Positions 12,117 to 23,380 of a stretch of DNA of 64,000 bases are shown here, piece after piece. The notes under the pieces were generated by a model. That model ran no database searches. It was not told where the DNA came from and worked only from the letters and a program-made list of their open reading frames with translations. The stretch comes from Labyrinthula sp. Ha (lineage: Eukaryota; Sar; Bigyra; Labyrinthulida; Labyrinthulaceae). Each line of letters starts with the position of its first letter. Positions within the stretch are counted from its first letter, which is position 1. The stretch covers positions 95,233 to 159,232 of the forward strand of contig JAALGZ010000060.1 of assembly GCA_015227615.1 (NCBI GenBank), written 5' to 3'. Made by a program: the position numbers and the translations under genes.

Positions 12117-13917
12117 ACTAGAATAAGGTTATGATTCTCTGAATTTATAATCGCATTCATAAGATTCTATTTTTTTCATAAGAAATATATGTTCAACTAT
12201 CTCTGCAGAATTTTTTTCTATTAAAAAAATAAATATGTTATCACTACTAAGATTGGCGAATAATACTTTTTCAGCTTAACCGAGTTTGTTGGAGTGCTTA
12301 AAGTAGGCAGAGAATTGCTATAACGTCAACTTTATTCATACAGTTTAAAGCAAGATTACAGCTGTAGAATTAGACTGTGTTAAACACTTATTCGGAAAGT
12401 CATATATCTATTGGGGGATAGGTTCAAAATTTGAAAGTAAGAGCTAGACAGGGAAATATTTGGGAGTCACGATCTCGTTCTATAACTAGTTTTACCAAAA
12501 CCTGACTTAGAATTTTATGTTTCGTATCTCTATTAGATAACCAGTAATTCACTCTATCTTCGAAATAATTAGTAATATTGTTGAAATACTTATTATAAAA
12601 AGAATATTATAGAGGTTTCTGTTGAAAAGAGCATAGAAATTGGTACATCCAAAAAGTTAACTTCCATAACCCCTAGTACTGAAGTGAAAAAGAGAAGGTT
12701 TTAGACTTGATAGTGTTTTGGTTAACTGATTTGTCATTGTTAGTACAAAATCTTGTATTACCCGCCAAATTTAGCACAGAGATTTTGAAAAATACCTGTT
12801 AAGACACTAAGGCATTTCATATTGCTCTAGATTCATCGTTCAAAATGCTTATTTGTTATTAATCTACTTATTATAACCCTACACGGGACTAGGCATTTCT
12901 ATTTCTCTTTGTTTGGCTGCATTTCGTTATAAGAATGGGAATGAAACGACGATTGATATTATTTTTTACTGCACATTTTAGATACCTTTTATTAAGAGTT
13001 GGGAATAAATTACTTTATCAGCTACTACCTAACTTCAGAAGATTATGGATTTGAGGATAGGTGTTTAATCCCTGATTTGGCAAATTGAACCCACCTCATA
13101 GCTCTTAGACCAAATGCATTATTTTATGTCTTATTAGGCTTTTTAGAGTCTTTATTAAATTTTTTTAATGACTAGGGCCCGTACTAAACTTGTGCTTTTA
13201 TGAACGTTTCACTTAAACATGAACTCTTTATGACAATTCCAATTTTAACGGTTACTTCATATTACACAGTATTATAATGACTAAACTAGAAAACTGCTAT
13301 AACAACTGCAGAACAATCTTAAGCTGTTTGAGTTCTTAATATATTCTTTATGAATGCCGTTTGTGTGCTAACCATGTACCTTGAGGTAAATTGAGGTTTT
13401 CTGTGCGTAGATATATTTAATGCAGATATGTACAAGAAGAATTGAGTAAGAATAGGTATCAAGAGGCTTCATAGTACAATTTGATAGAAAATCCACAATT
13501 ATAGCTTCAGAAAGCATATTTAATAGATATGAACTTGTTTTATTTTTTTAATTGTTAATTCACTTCTTAACGGATATTTCGAAGTTATTTTAATATTCTA
13601 TGTAATGGAGTGTCAATATTACTTATTGCACAATATTAGACCCCCCAAGTATGCAAGATACATAGTACGAAAGCAGATTTTCAATTTTCAACAAAATCTA
13701 TTTTCTCTATAAAACGACTTTATAAATGTTTCCTCCACACTACCCCCTGACTTTATTGCATTTCCCCATTAATTTGCAATATACGCAATACCTTAGTTTA
13801 AAACCTCTTCTCTAAAGATGCATCAATTCTTCCTGAAATTATTATTTCGCCAAATAACTCCAGCTCATTATAATGTTTTCGCAAAGAGAATCAAAATGAT
13901 AGCGAGACTTGGTAGAT
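12117..13917. other. intergenic, no gene seen
   Basis: AT-rich sequence with only short open frames. No conserved motif, RNA gene or clear repeat was recognised. Confidence 0.55.
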
Positions 13918-15360
13918 TTACAGTAATTCCCTCTTCTTAGACGAAATATAGTTATTTCCAAAGAATCTTCTCTTGAATTCTGAAGGAAACTGTCCGACCA
14001 CACCGATTATAGATTCTTCCATGCACGTTCCAGTTGCTAACACTTGAGAGAATCTTATCTTATTTTTTGTCGCCGTAATTATTAAAATCCTCCCTATATA
14101 TCCGATAATATTATTTTTCATCGTCTTCAATGTAACTAATCTTTTTGCAGAGTCCAAACAAATAAGAATAGATTGATTTACAAGGAATGTAAATTGATCT
14201 TCATCTGCTTCTGTCTCAAATGGTAGAATAATTACTTCGAGGCCCTCTAAACCTGTCCGACCATAATAACCTGTATGGTGGATCTACTACTACCGCAGGG
14301 TATCTTCCCTTAGCTTTCCTTAAGAAATTCTACACCTTGATTTTCTTGGTGATAACCCTTCTGGCTTCTTCCATAAACAGAGCCAGATATTTTTCTTCTT
14401 CACCTCCATTTTCACTAGGTTCAGTGTTTTGGTTTTGTAAAACAAATATCAGTCGATTGTTATTGTTTCCCCATTAAACTTACTCATTACGGCCAATCAG
14501 TCATTTTGTTTGATTCTTCAACTTTCTTCTCTCGCTTCAGAGCTTTGGTAAGTAGTTCAATTATTACATTCTTAAATTTTTCCAGCGATTTCTCCTATCA
14601 TGGCAATCCCTTACACTTCTTTTCAAACTTGTTCAATTTTTGGTTTGTAACTCTAATGCAAGCTTTAATCTTCTAGTCGAAATAAACTCATGACGTAAGC
14701 TAACATCTATCTTTTGAGTCTAGGTTCTATTAGATTCGTCCATCTTTGCAGATATCCTTTTATTAAAAACCCCTTAAACTTTCTTTGATTCTCTTTCATA
14801 GTTAGTGTCCGCACATAGTATCATCCATCATTCTTCAAAGATTACAACCTCCTCAATCGTTCCGAATGCAGACTAAATTCATTATATTCCTCCAAGGGTT
14901 CACTTGAAACATGCACATATTTGACAACCTGAGTTCAAGAAGCCGAAAAGTAGTTTAACCACAGTTGTGCACCAAAGAGATATGCTCCTCCACTGTTTAG
15001 GCGTTTGGTCTATGACCACCCACCATCCTTTCCCAAACCGAAAATTTTTCAACCTCTAGAGTACCTGAACCCACAGTAAGATCCACCAGTCTTTGAAAAT
15101 CCGTCGACTCTATCCTAAAAGATCATGACATATATCTGCAAAGCAAGATCCAATAACTCAGCTAAGGATAAACTGACTCCCTGGATCTGGAATGTGTTGT
15201 TTTTCTAGACAATGGAGATATCAAGGGCAACAGGATTAATTGGCACCCAATTCTCAAAAAACAGCTCCTACAATACGCAAATTCTCTATATGTCCTTTAT
15301 ATATCTTCCTTGAATCATTTCCAAACTCCGAGAATGGCTTCTGACCCTCGATGAGGCAAA
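13918..15360 (-). pseudogene. decayed coding remnant, possibly retroelement-derived
   Basis: Reading the minus strand from about 15,360 down to 13,918 gives long protein-like stretches that hop between frames and are interrupted by scattered stops. Examples are a Lys/Glu-rich run around 14,530-14,700, a segment with ENGGEEEKYLALFMEEARR around 14,350-14,420, and an intact last stretch of 79 codons at 13,918-14,157. Base composition is less AT-biased than the flanks. The helical, charged, low-hydrophobicity character fits a Gag-like or other transposon protein, but no diagnostic reverse transcriptase, protease or transposase motif was found. It lies next to a MITE-like repeat. A decayed host gene is the alternative. 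Confidence 0.4.
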
Positions 15361-15536
15361 CAGCTTCACTTGCATGATTGTTTTTCTAATTAGCTCATTT
15401 TGGACTTTTTATATTATGGATTCGCATCGAACAGGAATTTTGAAAAATCAAAGGAAACCAATCACGATAGTGCTTAACAGCAGTTAACAATGAAACACAA
15501 TCAGTTCCGTGAGCATCAGAGTAGAGTTGAGTAGGC
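15361..15536. other. intergenic between decayed remnant and repeat
   Basis: No gene seen. A 65-codon minus-strand frame (15,395-15,592) runs into the repeat and shows no recognisable motif. Confidence 0.4.
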
Positions 15537-15985
15537 AGTAGGCATCGGATTTGATAAAAATCATCAATAATTGTTTTGATTCTGATTATCAATAAGAGAA
15601 TTTAGATTTTAAATTTTATCAAATTGTTCTAATCTTTTTTGATTATCAATTATAAATTGGTCCACATGACCTTGGACCACACGGCCGGAGAATCTTATCT
15701 CACCTTTGCACCGTATGAATACCCATATAAAAAGGCCATATAGCCCAAGGGTTGGATACACTTAGGCCATAAGATCTACTCTTTAAGCATTTAAGTACAC
15801 CAAAAAACTAAAATAAGAATTTGCTGCGCAATTAGCCCATTGTCGTGTGGCCCAAATTATTATTAGTAATCAATTGACTACCACTATCAATCAAAATGGT
15901 TGGGGAATTATCAGAATCAATCAATAAGAAAAATATGGGTAAAGAGTTAAGAGAAAATTTATCAAAAAACCAAATCCAGTCCCTA
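15537..15985 (+). repeat. MITE-like dispersed repeat, copy A
   Basis: About 450 bp, starting GTAGGCATCGGATTTG and ending near CCAAATCCAGTCCCTAG. The two ends are imperfect inverted repeats of each other (GGATTTG facing CAAATCC). The outer parts recur in inverted orientation at 21,703-22,181 and in direct orientation, with the middle missing, at 30,403-30,645. No reading frame of note is inside. This fits a non-autonomous DNA transposon; a solo LTR is less likely given the inverted ends. Confidence 0.6.
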
Positions 15986-16158
15986 GTAGAGAGTTATTTG
16001 CAGATTGATAGCTAAATTACTAAGAGGTGAGCACAGCAATGTCAATAGGAATGAATCCCCTCCCGTATCGGTAGAGTATTGGAACTCCTGTACAAGAGCG
16101 AAACGTTGGCACGCAGTAAAAACAATTTGGCATTACCCAGGAAATAAACCAAATATTT

Positions 16159-17106
16159 ATGGCTGAAGAAATAGGAAGACTTCTTAAACACTCAAAACAA
16201 CTGCTACAACAGGGTGACTTTGTATCAGCAGGAAAATTCCTTGAAAAACTAATAGCTGATAGTACCGTTTTTCATTTGGACTCACCCTCCTTATGCTTTC
16301 AAGCTGTTGAAATTATTTTTGAATATTTGGATTTTACTGAAAACAGCGAACTTGAAGAAATAAGTCTCAAACTTGCAGACAATGTAATACAAAAATTCCC
16401 AAAGTTTTCTTATAAACCTTATTTTATATTGGCCAGTTATGAATTTGGTAAAGATAGTCTTTCTCTTTATCAAATGGGCCTTTCCTTACTTGAACCAAAT
16501 GTTGGAAACTCAGAAGAACTGAAAAAATCGCTTTCTTCTGCTTATTCTTCAATAGCTGATCTCTACTTAACTGATTTATGTTTTGAGGCAAATGCTCAAT
16601 CAGAATGTTTGAAACATCTAAAACTTGCTGAACAAGCGCTTGATGGAAACCTTTCTGCTGAAGTTCTTCAGCTATTTTCAAGTTATTTTATTTCGTCACA
16701 AGAGAAGGAAAAATCAATAATCTATTTACGAAAGCTTTATCAAAAAACAAAAGAATATCACGAGACATTAACAAAATCTTTATCTATGAATCAACCTAAA
16801 GTAGAGGAAATGAATCTTGATTTTCGCTTGAACACAGTTCGAATGTTAATGGAAGTGAAATTAGATCAACTAGCAGCCGAACTGTTGAAGGATATGCAGT
16901 TAGAAGAAGATGAAAACTTGGATTTAATACTTTTATTTGCTCAGGCAAATGCAAATCTGTCTAGAAAGGAGGAAGCAATACATTGTGTTGAAAAGGCGGA
17001 GAGTTTGTTGAATATATTTAAAAGCAGAGTTAATCAGAGTGAGGTTGAACTATTTACAGAACATGAAAACATCTTGAATAGAGTTAAACAAAGCTTAAGT
17101 TTATAG
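16159..17106 (+). CDS. TPR protein resembling ribosomal-protein chaperone Acl4
   Basis: A 315-residue, intronless soluble protein made of paired helices of tetratricopeptide-repeat style. The segment around residues 128-165 (YSSIADLYLTDLCFE and following) closely matches the diagnostic region of the Acl4 family, dedicated chaperones that hold newly made ribosomal protein uL4 (Rpl4) and carry it to the nucleus. The later R-x-L-MEVKLDQLAAELL block followed by an acidic EEDEN stretch also fits that family. The first ATG of the frame is used. The overall length is slightly short for Acl4. A generic TPR protein is the alternative. Confidence 0.7.
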   Translation: MAEEIGRLLKHSKQLLQQGDFVSAGKFLEKLIADSTVFHLDSPSLCFQAVEIIFEYLDFTENSELEEISLKLADNVIQKFPKFSYKPYFILASYEFGKDSLSLYQMGLSLLEPNVGNSEELKKSLSSAYSSIADLYLTDLCFEANAQSECLKHLKLAEQALDGNLSAEVLQLFSSYFISSQEKEKSIIYLRKLYQKTKEYHETLTKSLSMNQPKVEEMNLDFRLNTVRMLMEVKLDQLAAELLKDMQLEEDENLDLILLFAQANANLSRKEEAIHCVEKAESLLNIFKSRVNQSEVELFTEHENILNRVKQSLSL

Positions 17107-18367
17107 TTTATGTTTCTTCATTTAAGAACAGATTTACTTCTTTTCTCCTTATAAAAGTGGTTAAACCAAAAAAAAATTCAAATTCACGGATATGTTAATG
17201 TATTCCTAAGTAGGCTCAAAGGCTCAGCTTCAGCTCTTGTTATTGCCCATCTTGGTTTTGTTCTTAATAAAATAAAATATTCTTGATTATCATAGGCTTG
17301 TCAAAGACAGTGAAAGAAGCGTACCCATTGAGTGAACTATACAAGCCTTCCTCAACTCTATTCCTATATATGCATGTGCAGCACTTTGCTTTTCAAAAAC
17401 ATAAGCCTTAAGTGTTAACGCAGCAAAAACAGTCACCCAAACTTTATTTTCGGTGTTTGATTGGCCGTAGAGTTTGCAACGAACGAAACTCCAGAAATTC
17501 TTAATGCGCTTTCGCCACACACATTATGCAATATTATTAAACCACTTTGGTTGAGAAGGCAATGCAACTTCTGACAATTCCTCCGTTCAAACCTTTCAAA
17601 TATTTATTGGACAGTATGGAAAGAGCAAAGTTATTATCAGTGTAACTTAGAATTTCCTGAAGAAAAGCAGATAAGCCTAGAAACTTCGAAATCAACGTCA
17701 ACAAAAGGTAAAGGTGATAAGTTTAGAGTTGGATTGACGGATCTTGGCAATAGAAAAGTCGTTCAGGTAAACAGATTCGTAGTCACGAGAATAAGTATGG
17801 TGATACAAGAAGTTGAGAAAATTTCTTGTTTTCTTCTACAAAAAGCTTTAAAATGCATTTCATTTGCAACGATACATGTGTTTGAATGATTTTCTATCTC
17901 ATAATTTGAAAGTTAAAGTTCAAGGACGTTCCCTTAGAAAAACTTTTTGTTTGCGATTTGAAAATTTTGTCAGAAATGAACTCAGTTTTCCTCATCACTC
18001 CCATTGAACTTTCCTGGCGGATTTCGTAAAACCAGTTTTCTAGAGTATTTCTGCTATAATTTCAAATTGTGAACAACAAAACATATAACAAACTACAGAG
18101 AACATCACCCCCAGAGTTCTAAACAATCTTGAACCTCTACTTGCTCATTCTCATAGGGACTTCCGCTGACGTCATTACCTCTGTTGAGGCTGTCCGTGTT
18201 ATTTTCACTGTGCACAAAAAAAAAACTACAGAACCCGTCATTGCTGAAAAAAAAACCTTCCGACCTTTAAAGCATTTTATCAGACATATACTTCCTGTGT
18301 AATACTTCTTGTTCATCTTCTCGCCAGGTGAAAATATATCAAAGTTCTGATTTGTCTTCTTAAGTGC
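17107..18367. other. intergenic, no gene seen
   Basis: Short open frames only (for example 17,290-17,520 on the minus strand, which begins at a near-cognate codon). No motif recognised. Confidence 0.55.
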
Positions 18368-18814
18368 TTAGAAATATAGGAAAGGATGGATTATGGATAT
18401 AGTAACAATTTGTAAACTCCACAAAAATGCAACAATTTTAGGTTTTAGCGGTATGTCTTCTCGGAAAATGGGTGCCCAAAAAGGCTCGGGTTTAACTCTA
18501 ACGTCAAAGCTGAGTGGGTGTTCTTCGGTTACCAGTTTTATCTCATCGGTTTTATTTAAAACTGCGTCCAGGGGAAATGGAACAGGAGGTTTAGAACTTT
18601 TACAGATGTGTTCAAGCTCTCTCAACCTGTTATATACATAAATAACTCCTTCGTGAGTGTTAAATAGTTCAGTTGCTTCTTCAACCGGTAGTCTTTCATC
18701 TTTCCCAGTAGCAAGCCAGTGCTTCAAAGCTTTTCTCACAAGTTTATCTTTCAGGTAGTGCTGAAACTTATCATCCTCTCTTAAGTTCTTTAATATCTTG
18801 TTTATATTCTCCAT
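18368..18814 (-). CDS. hypothetical protein with hydrophobic C-terminus
   Basis: A 148-residue protein from the ATG at 18,814. The frame is open two codons further, from TTG. The body is soluble and charged with a Pro/Phe-rich middle (SSKPPVPFPLD). The last 30 residues are hydrophobic (VAFLWSLQIVTISIIH), which could be a tail anchor or a mis-annotated end running into an unrecognised intron. I do not recognise the family. A GGTGAG donor-like site lies about 15 bases upstream of the ATG, so an upstream exon is possible. The steady codon composition and length make it more likely real than the small frames nearby. Confidence 0.55.
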   Translation of the reverse strand: MENINKILKNLREDDKFQHYLKDKLVRKALKHWLATGKDERLPVEEATELFNTHEGVIYVYNRLRELEHICKSSKPPVPFPLDAVLNKTDEIKLVTEEHPLSFDVRVKPEPFWAPIFREDIPLKPKIVAFLWSLQIVTISIIHPFLYF

Positions 18815-21702
18815 TTGCAAAAACTCACCTTAATTCCGTTGATGTAATCTCAGCTTAACTGATAACTACGACTGGTATCATGTTAACATGCCCTAATTTC
18901 AAGTCTCTGCCTTTACCATGAATCTTGGTGAACCAGATACCTTGCCTACACGAAATCCCTTGCCCAACCTGCCATTTTATCCGAAGCCGAAATCATCATG
19001 AGAATTGAAGCCGAGTTGACCTCGTTAGCGAGAAGATGTTCTCCCGCTTCACTACAATATGGTAAGATAAATAATTAAAAGAGTCTAAGTTACTTGATGA
19101 CTGAGACCAAAACGATATTCAAGTAGACAAAGACAGTAGAACATGTGTACTGTCACATTACAACCCGATAGCCCTTGAAGGAACTTTCTGGGAAAAGGTT
19201 TTGAATCTAACAGAGTAGCAGAGAATTTCTAAGGTAAGCAAACTGAAAACATGAATTGACTGTTTTCCTCTTCCATGACTGCTTCTTACCTATTAAAAAC
19301 AGTTCTTCTTAAATTGTACGACCATGCAAAACGAAATTTTGAGTGGAAAAAGTTTCAGATCTCCTTAATGTTTCATATTTGACTTAATTTTCGGTAGGAC
19401 TGAAACTTTATCAACTGCTTCACCCGGAAAAAAATTCTTAAAAACAATAGATGTTCAATTGCTTCTCTCATTTTGCTTTTTCCTAAGTCCACAAATAACT
19501 CATTTTCACACTTAAGACTCTCTATTGATACAAGCGTTACTTATAATTGGAGTTATTTCAACAAGTCTAGAAAAAAACTCATGTATATTCTCTGAAATAG
19601 TACTATAAAAATTTTCAAATTAGTAAATTGCCAAATTGTAAAGGCTTAAAATTACTGGTGTCTAAGAAAAAATTAATTTAATGGAAGATAACAATGTAAG
19701 TGAGCTTGTAATTAATGTTGGACCCCATAAAATCTGCTTGAAAATGCTTTTTTAAGTAAATATTTCAAAGTACAGACAGAACGCAATTAATATATTCTAA
19801 TATGGATATGAAGGTACTTCGTATAAATTCACATAGAAAATTTCGAGGTTTCCCTGAAACTTCTTCCTACTTAGAAATAGTTGAATTTAGAGCTATTTAT
19901 TAAGACTCTTACTAAGTACTAAGTAATTTGCTTTGGCATTGTCTTTTGCGAGAGACCAGATGTCGTCAGAGTTGCGACACAATTTACTTCAAACAGAAGA
20001 GGTCGATGAACCAAAGATTGAAAGTTTCACTCATTAATGCTAATTAGTTCACAAGAATGTACAACTCAAATAAAAAGATACCTAAGAGTTTACTTCTCAT
20101 GTATAAGTACATTCAGTAAATGTTTCTGTGCTTACAAAGATATATGTGTTAGAGAAGTCCTAAACTAACATTTATTTTAACAGAGCCCTAGATCCGAGTT
20201 TTTGCCTTGATAATGCAAGATGCTATACATAGCTGAGGGTTATACTTCAGTTCACCGCTAATGAATCTCCCTCGAAAAAACTTTGAGAGTAATAATCTCA
20301 GATAATGTAGTAAGTCTTCAGTGCTGATATTAAGAATACACGCTCTGCATACATTTCGTGTAAATAAGTTTGTTTGCACATGTGAACATCCACTTGCGCA
20401 AACTTGGTGTACTATTTTTCTGCTGCTGGAGTTTTAGAAATTTGGAAATATGAATTGTTCAAAAAGATTCTCTAGAGGCAAGTTCGTATAGAATTTCTGA
20501 CAGATACGATTGAAATGTTCGGGTCATGTGGAGTATTAATGGAGCAGTGCATATGCGGTAGATCTTAAGGTACACATGTTTTCAAAAAGGAAAATCCAGG
20601 GTTTATACTAATAAATTTTGTACAGATATCTAATTTTCCTCAAACTTGGTTCTAAGGTTGCGATATATTTCAGAATACTCAATATAATTCAATTAATCGA
20701 TTGGGTATTTTTAGCTTCCTGAAGGTACAACGTCTGTTATTGTTTCAATTGTTCATAACATTTGGCTAGCTAAAACTAGAGATATCGCAGTATGCTGAGT
20801 TAGCTTCCCTAACACAATAAGAAGTAGCAGAAAGGTCAAGTATAGGGTTGTTGCTATGCATTTTCTTAAATTTTGAACGTTGCGATGAGTACTCAAAGGA
20901 AACGTATGATGACAGCTTTTTGAATTCTAGAAATTGTACATGGGTTCATACAACGATGAATTTTTTAGTGAAGAGTATTCACAAAGCTCTGGTTATACAT
21001 GACAAACAGTTGGTTTTTTATCACTGATTATAAACTTAGAAGCCACAAATTCATTTATTTTGGATCTTGTGTTGTTGTTGCGACTGCGATATAAACTCTA
21101 AAATGGACTAAGCAGTGTTTAGCTAAAAAAATCTTGGGTTCAAAAGCTTGTGAACCTAATGGTCACTACAAAATGATATATCTCAGGAATTACTACTGAG
21201 ACAGATTCAACTGTTAAGAACAAATAATAGTATTTACCTGGTAGCCTAGTAGTACGATATAAACAGAAAATGTGCTCCCTATAGTACTTCTTCCCTTTCC
21301 GGATGCATGATTTCAACCTGGGCACTAGTGAATTTTATTTGCTTGATCCCTGAATACAAAGCGTGACTTTTTTTATCTTTACTATAATATTCCTTCGATG
21401 GATCCATACCATAGGATGTAAGAACACTCAAAAGAAAATATTATTAAAACATTGGTATTATTAGAGGTATTATTTATTGTCGATGATAATTGAATTTTGC
21501 CAACTTACATAGCATCGAAAGGTACTATTATTGCCAAGCCAACCAACTTCAACAAATCTAGATACCATCTAAGTCCCAAATTTATTTCTGTTAAGCGTAC
21601 TTAGAAAAAATAAGAACAACCCCACTTTTTTTATAAATAGATCTTCTTGTAGGAGTCAAATTTCCACGAGTGTTGGAAACATGCTCAAATATGGTCATAT
21701 CA
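18815..21702. other. long intergenic region, no gene seen
   Basis: AT-rich sequence with open frames no longer than about 65 codons in either strand. No motif, RNA gene or strong repeat was found by eye. Confidence 0.55.
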
Positions 21703-22181
21703 AGGGATCAGAATTGGTTTGCTGATGATTTGTTAATAAGAATTCTACCCACATTGCATTTAATGATTGATTGAGATATTTCCCAAACCATTTTGGATGA
21801 TTATTGATAATCACTTGATTATTAGCACAAGCCCCTGCGTCAAATACCCCAAAAAAATCTTCATTTTTGCACCGTATGTCAAGCTTGACAATATTAACCA
21901 CATGGTCCAACCACATCCTATTACTGGAATATTTTTGTGTCAACTCGCCAATTTTTAAGGATTTTCATAAGACGCAGAAAAAATTAAGAAATATATGGAA
22001 ACTTAGAACAAGGCCGGATAACTCATTTTTGCTGATAACCAGAATAAAATCTCAATCATCTGATAAAAATCTAAATCTCAATCATCTGATAAAAATCTAA
22101 ATCTCAATACTTATATTGACAATTAGAATCAAAGCAATTATCAAACAATTAATGATCATTTTTATTAAATCCGAAACCTAG
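21703..22181 (-). repeat. MITE-like dispersed repeat, copy C (inverted)
   Basis: The reverse complement of this segment aligns with copy A at both ends. Shared words are CGGATTT followed by A/T-rich TAAAAAT, and ATCCAAAATGGTTTGGGAA against copy A's ATCAAAATGGTTGGGGAA. It is slightly longer than copy A and carries an internal near-perfect 26-bp tandem duplication (about 22,050-22,105). The central part is only weakly similar to copy A. Confidence 0.55.
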
Positions 22182-23380
22182 TCATGCCACACGGACCGTT
22201 TCCAAATGATGAAAAATTCACATGCTCATGATTACTAGTACATTAAATTGGTCTCGAAAAAAATATGTTCTGCTTAGTAAATAATTTAACTAGAACTGCT
22301 TGTACACCATAAATTCATGTAATCAACTCATAAACTAGTTTGCAAATATGAGAGTCTAAAGAAACCTGTAATAAAATTAAGGAACGCCCAAACGCCATTA
22401 GCAAGAAACTCTTAGGAGCAGACTTCGAACTTTTGAACTTAAAAGTATATAATTTTACTTAATAAGTATATCCCTAATTCAAAGAGTATAAACTGTTAAG
22501 ATCTGCAAGCAAAATGTTTGGAGAATCCAGCAATAAATAAGAGGCTCATATTCTTCTAGTATTTCTGGTTTTGTTAACTTTTTATGAATGATTCCGAGAA
22601 TGATGCCCAGAATGAAGAATTTTTACGAAATGGTGCTATGCCCTAGTTTCTACAACAAAAAAATGATTGTGATAAGGAACTAGCTGAAATTAGATATAAT
22701 TCATCTTAGGTTGATAGTAAATTTGTTGAAAATTTCACGAACCGCTAGGATTCAGCGAATGATTTGAGTTTAACCTTCGGTTTCCCTTCAACGATAGTTT
22801 GATAAGTGTTCGGCTTTAATAAATTACATCGGATTCCGTATATAATATTATTGTGTAATCTATCTGTAACTATTCCTGCATATTGATGACCATGTTATTA
22901 CTTGCTGTTGCTTAAGTTCTATTGTTAGAAACTACTGGAAAGTTACAATAAAAATATGACACGAGAAACTTTGTAATTTAAAAATTTATTTAATTTCACA
23001 AAAATTAATTTGAAAGTGCAATTCATATTATCGAGTGCATTTAGTTATACCAGCACATATCATTATCACATTACTAGGTGCTAGACAATATCCTTTTCAC
23101 AGTTGGATTAGCATAAAAAAGCCTTAAGTAATTGCATGTTTATTAAAATCACAGAAAACCCAGGGTTTTCCACTATTGCTCTATGATTTAGTAGATTCAA
23201 TATTCCTTTAACAATATACTTGCGCGTTGATTTTGCAGTATGAGCACCCCTATCTTTTAGTACTACGAAACCAAGGCTAACTGTTTGCAGTAAAAACAAT
23301 GGTGCATATCCATTTCTTTAAAATTAAATTTTGGGAATCTTCTAGAAAGTCATCTGATCGGAAAACAGCGAAGCCGAAAT
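22182..23380. other. intergenic upstream of Lon
   Basis: No gene seen. The region just before 23,381 must hold the Lon promoter, but no clear element is visible. Confidence 0.5.

Noticed and set aside
15537-15985. Copy A as an LTR of the decayed block next to it
   Set aside because: The ends are inverted rather than TG...CA, no second copy flanks the other side, and the other copies stand alone.
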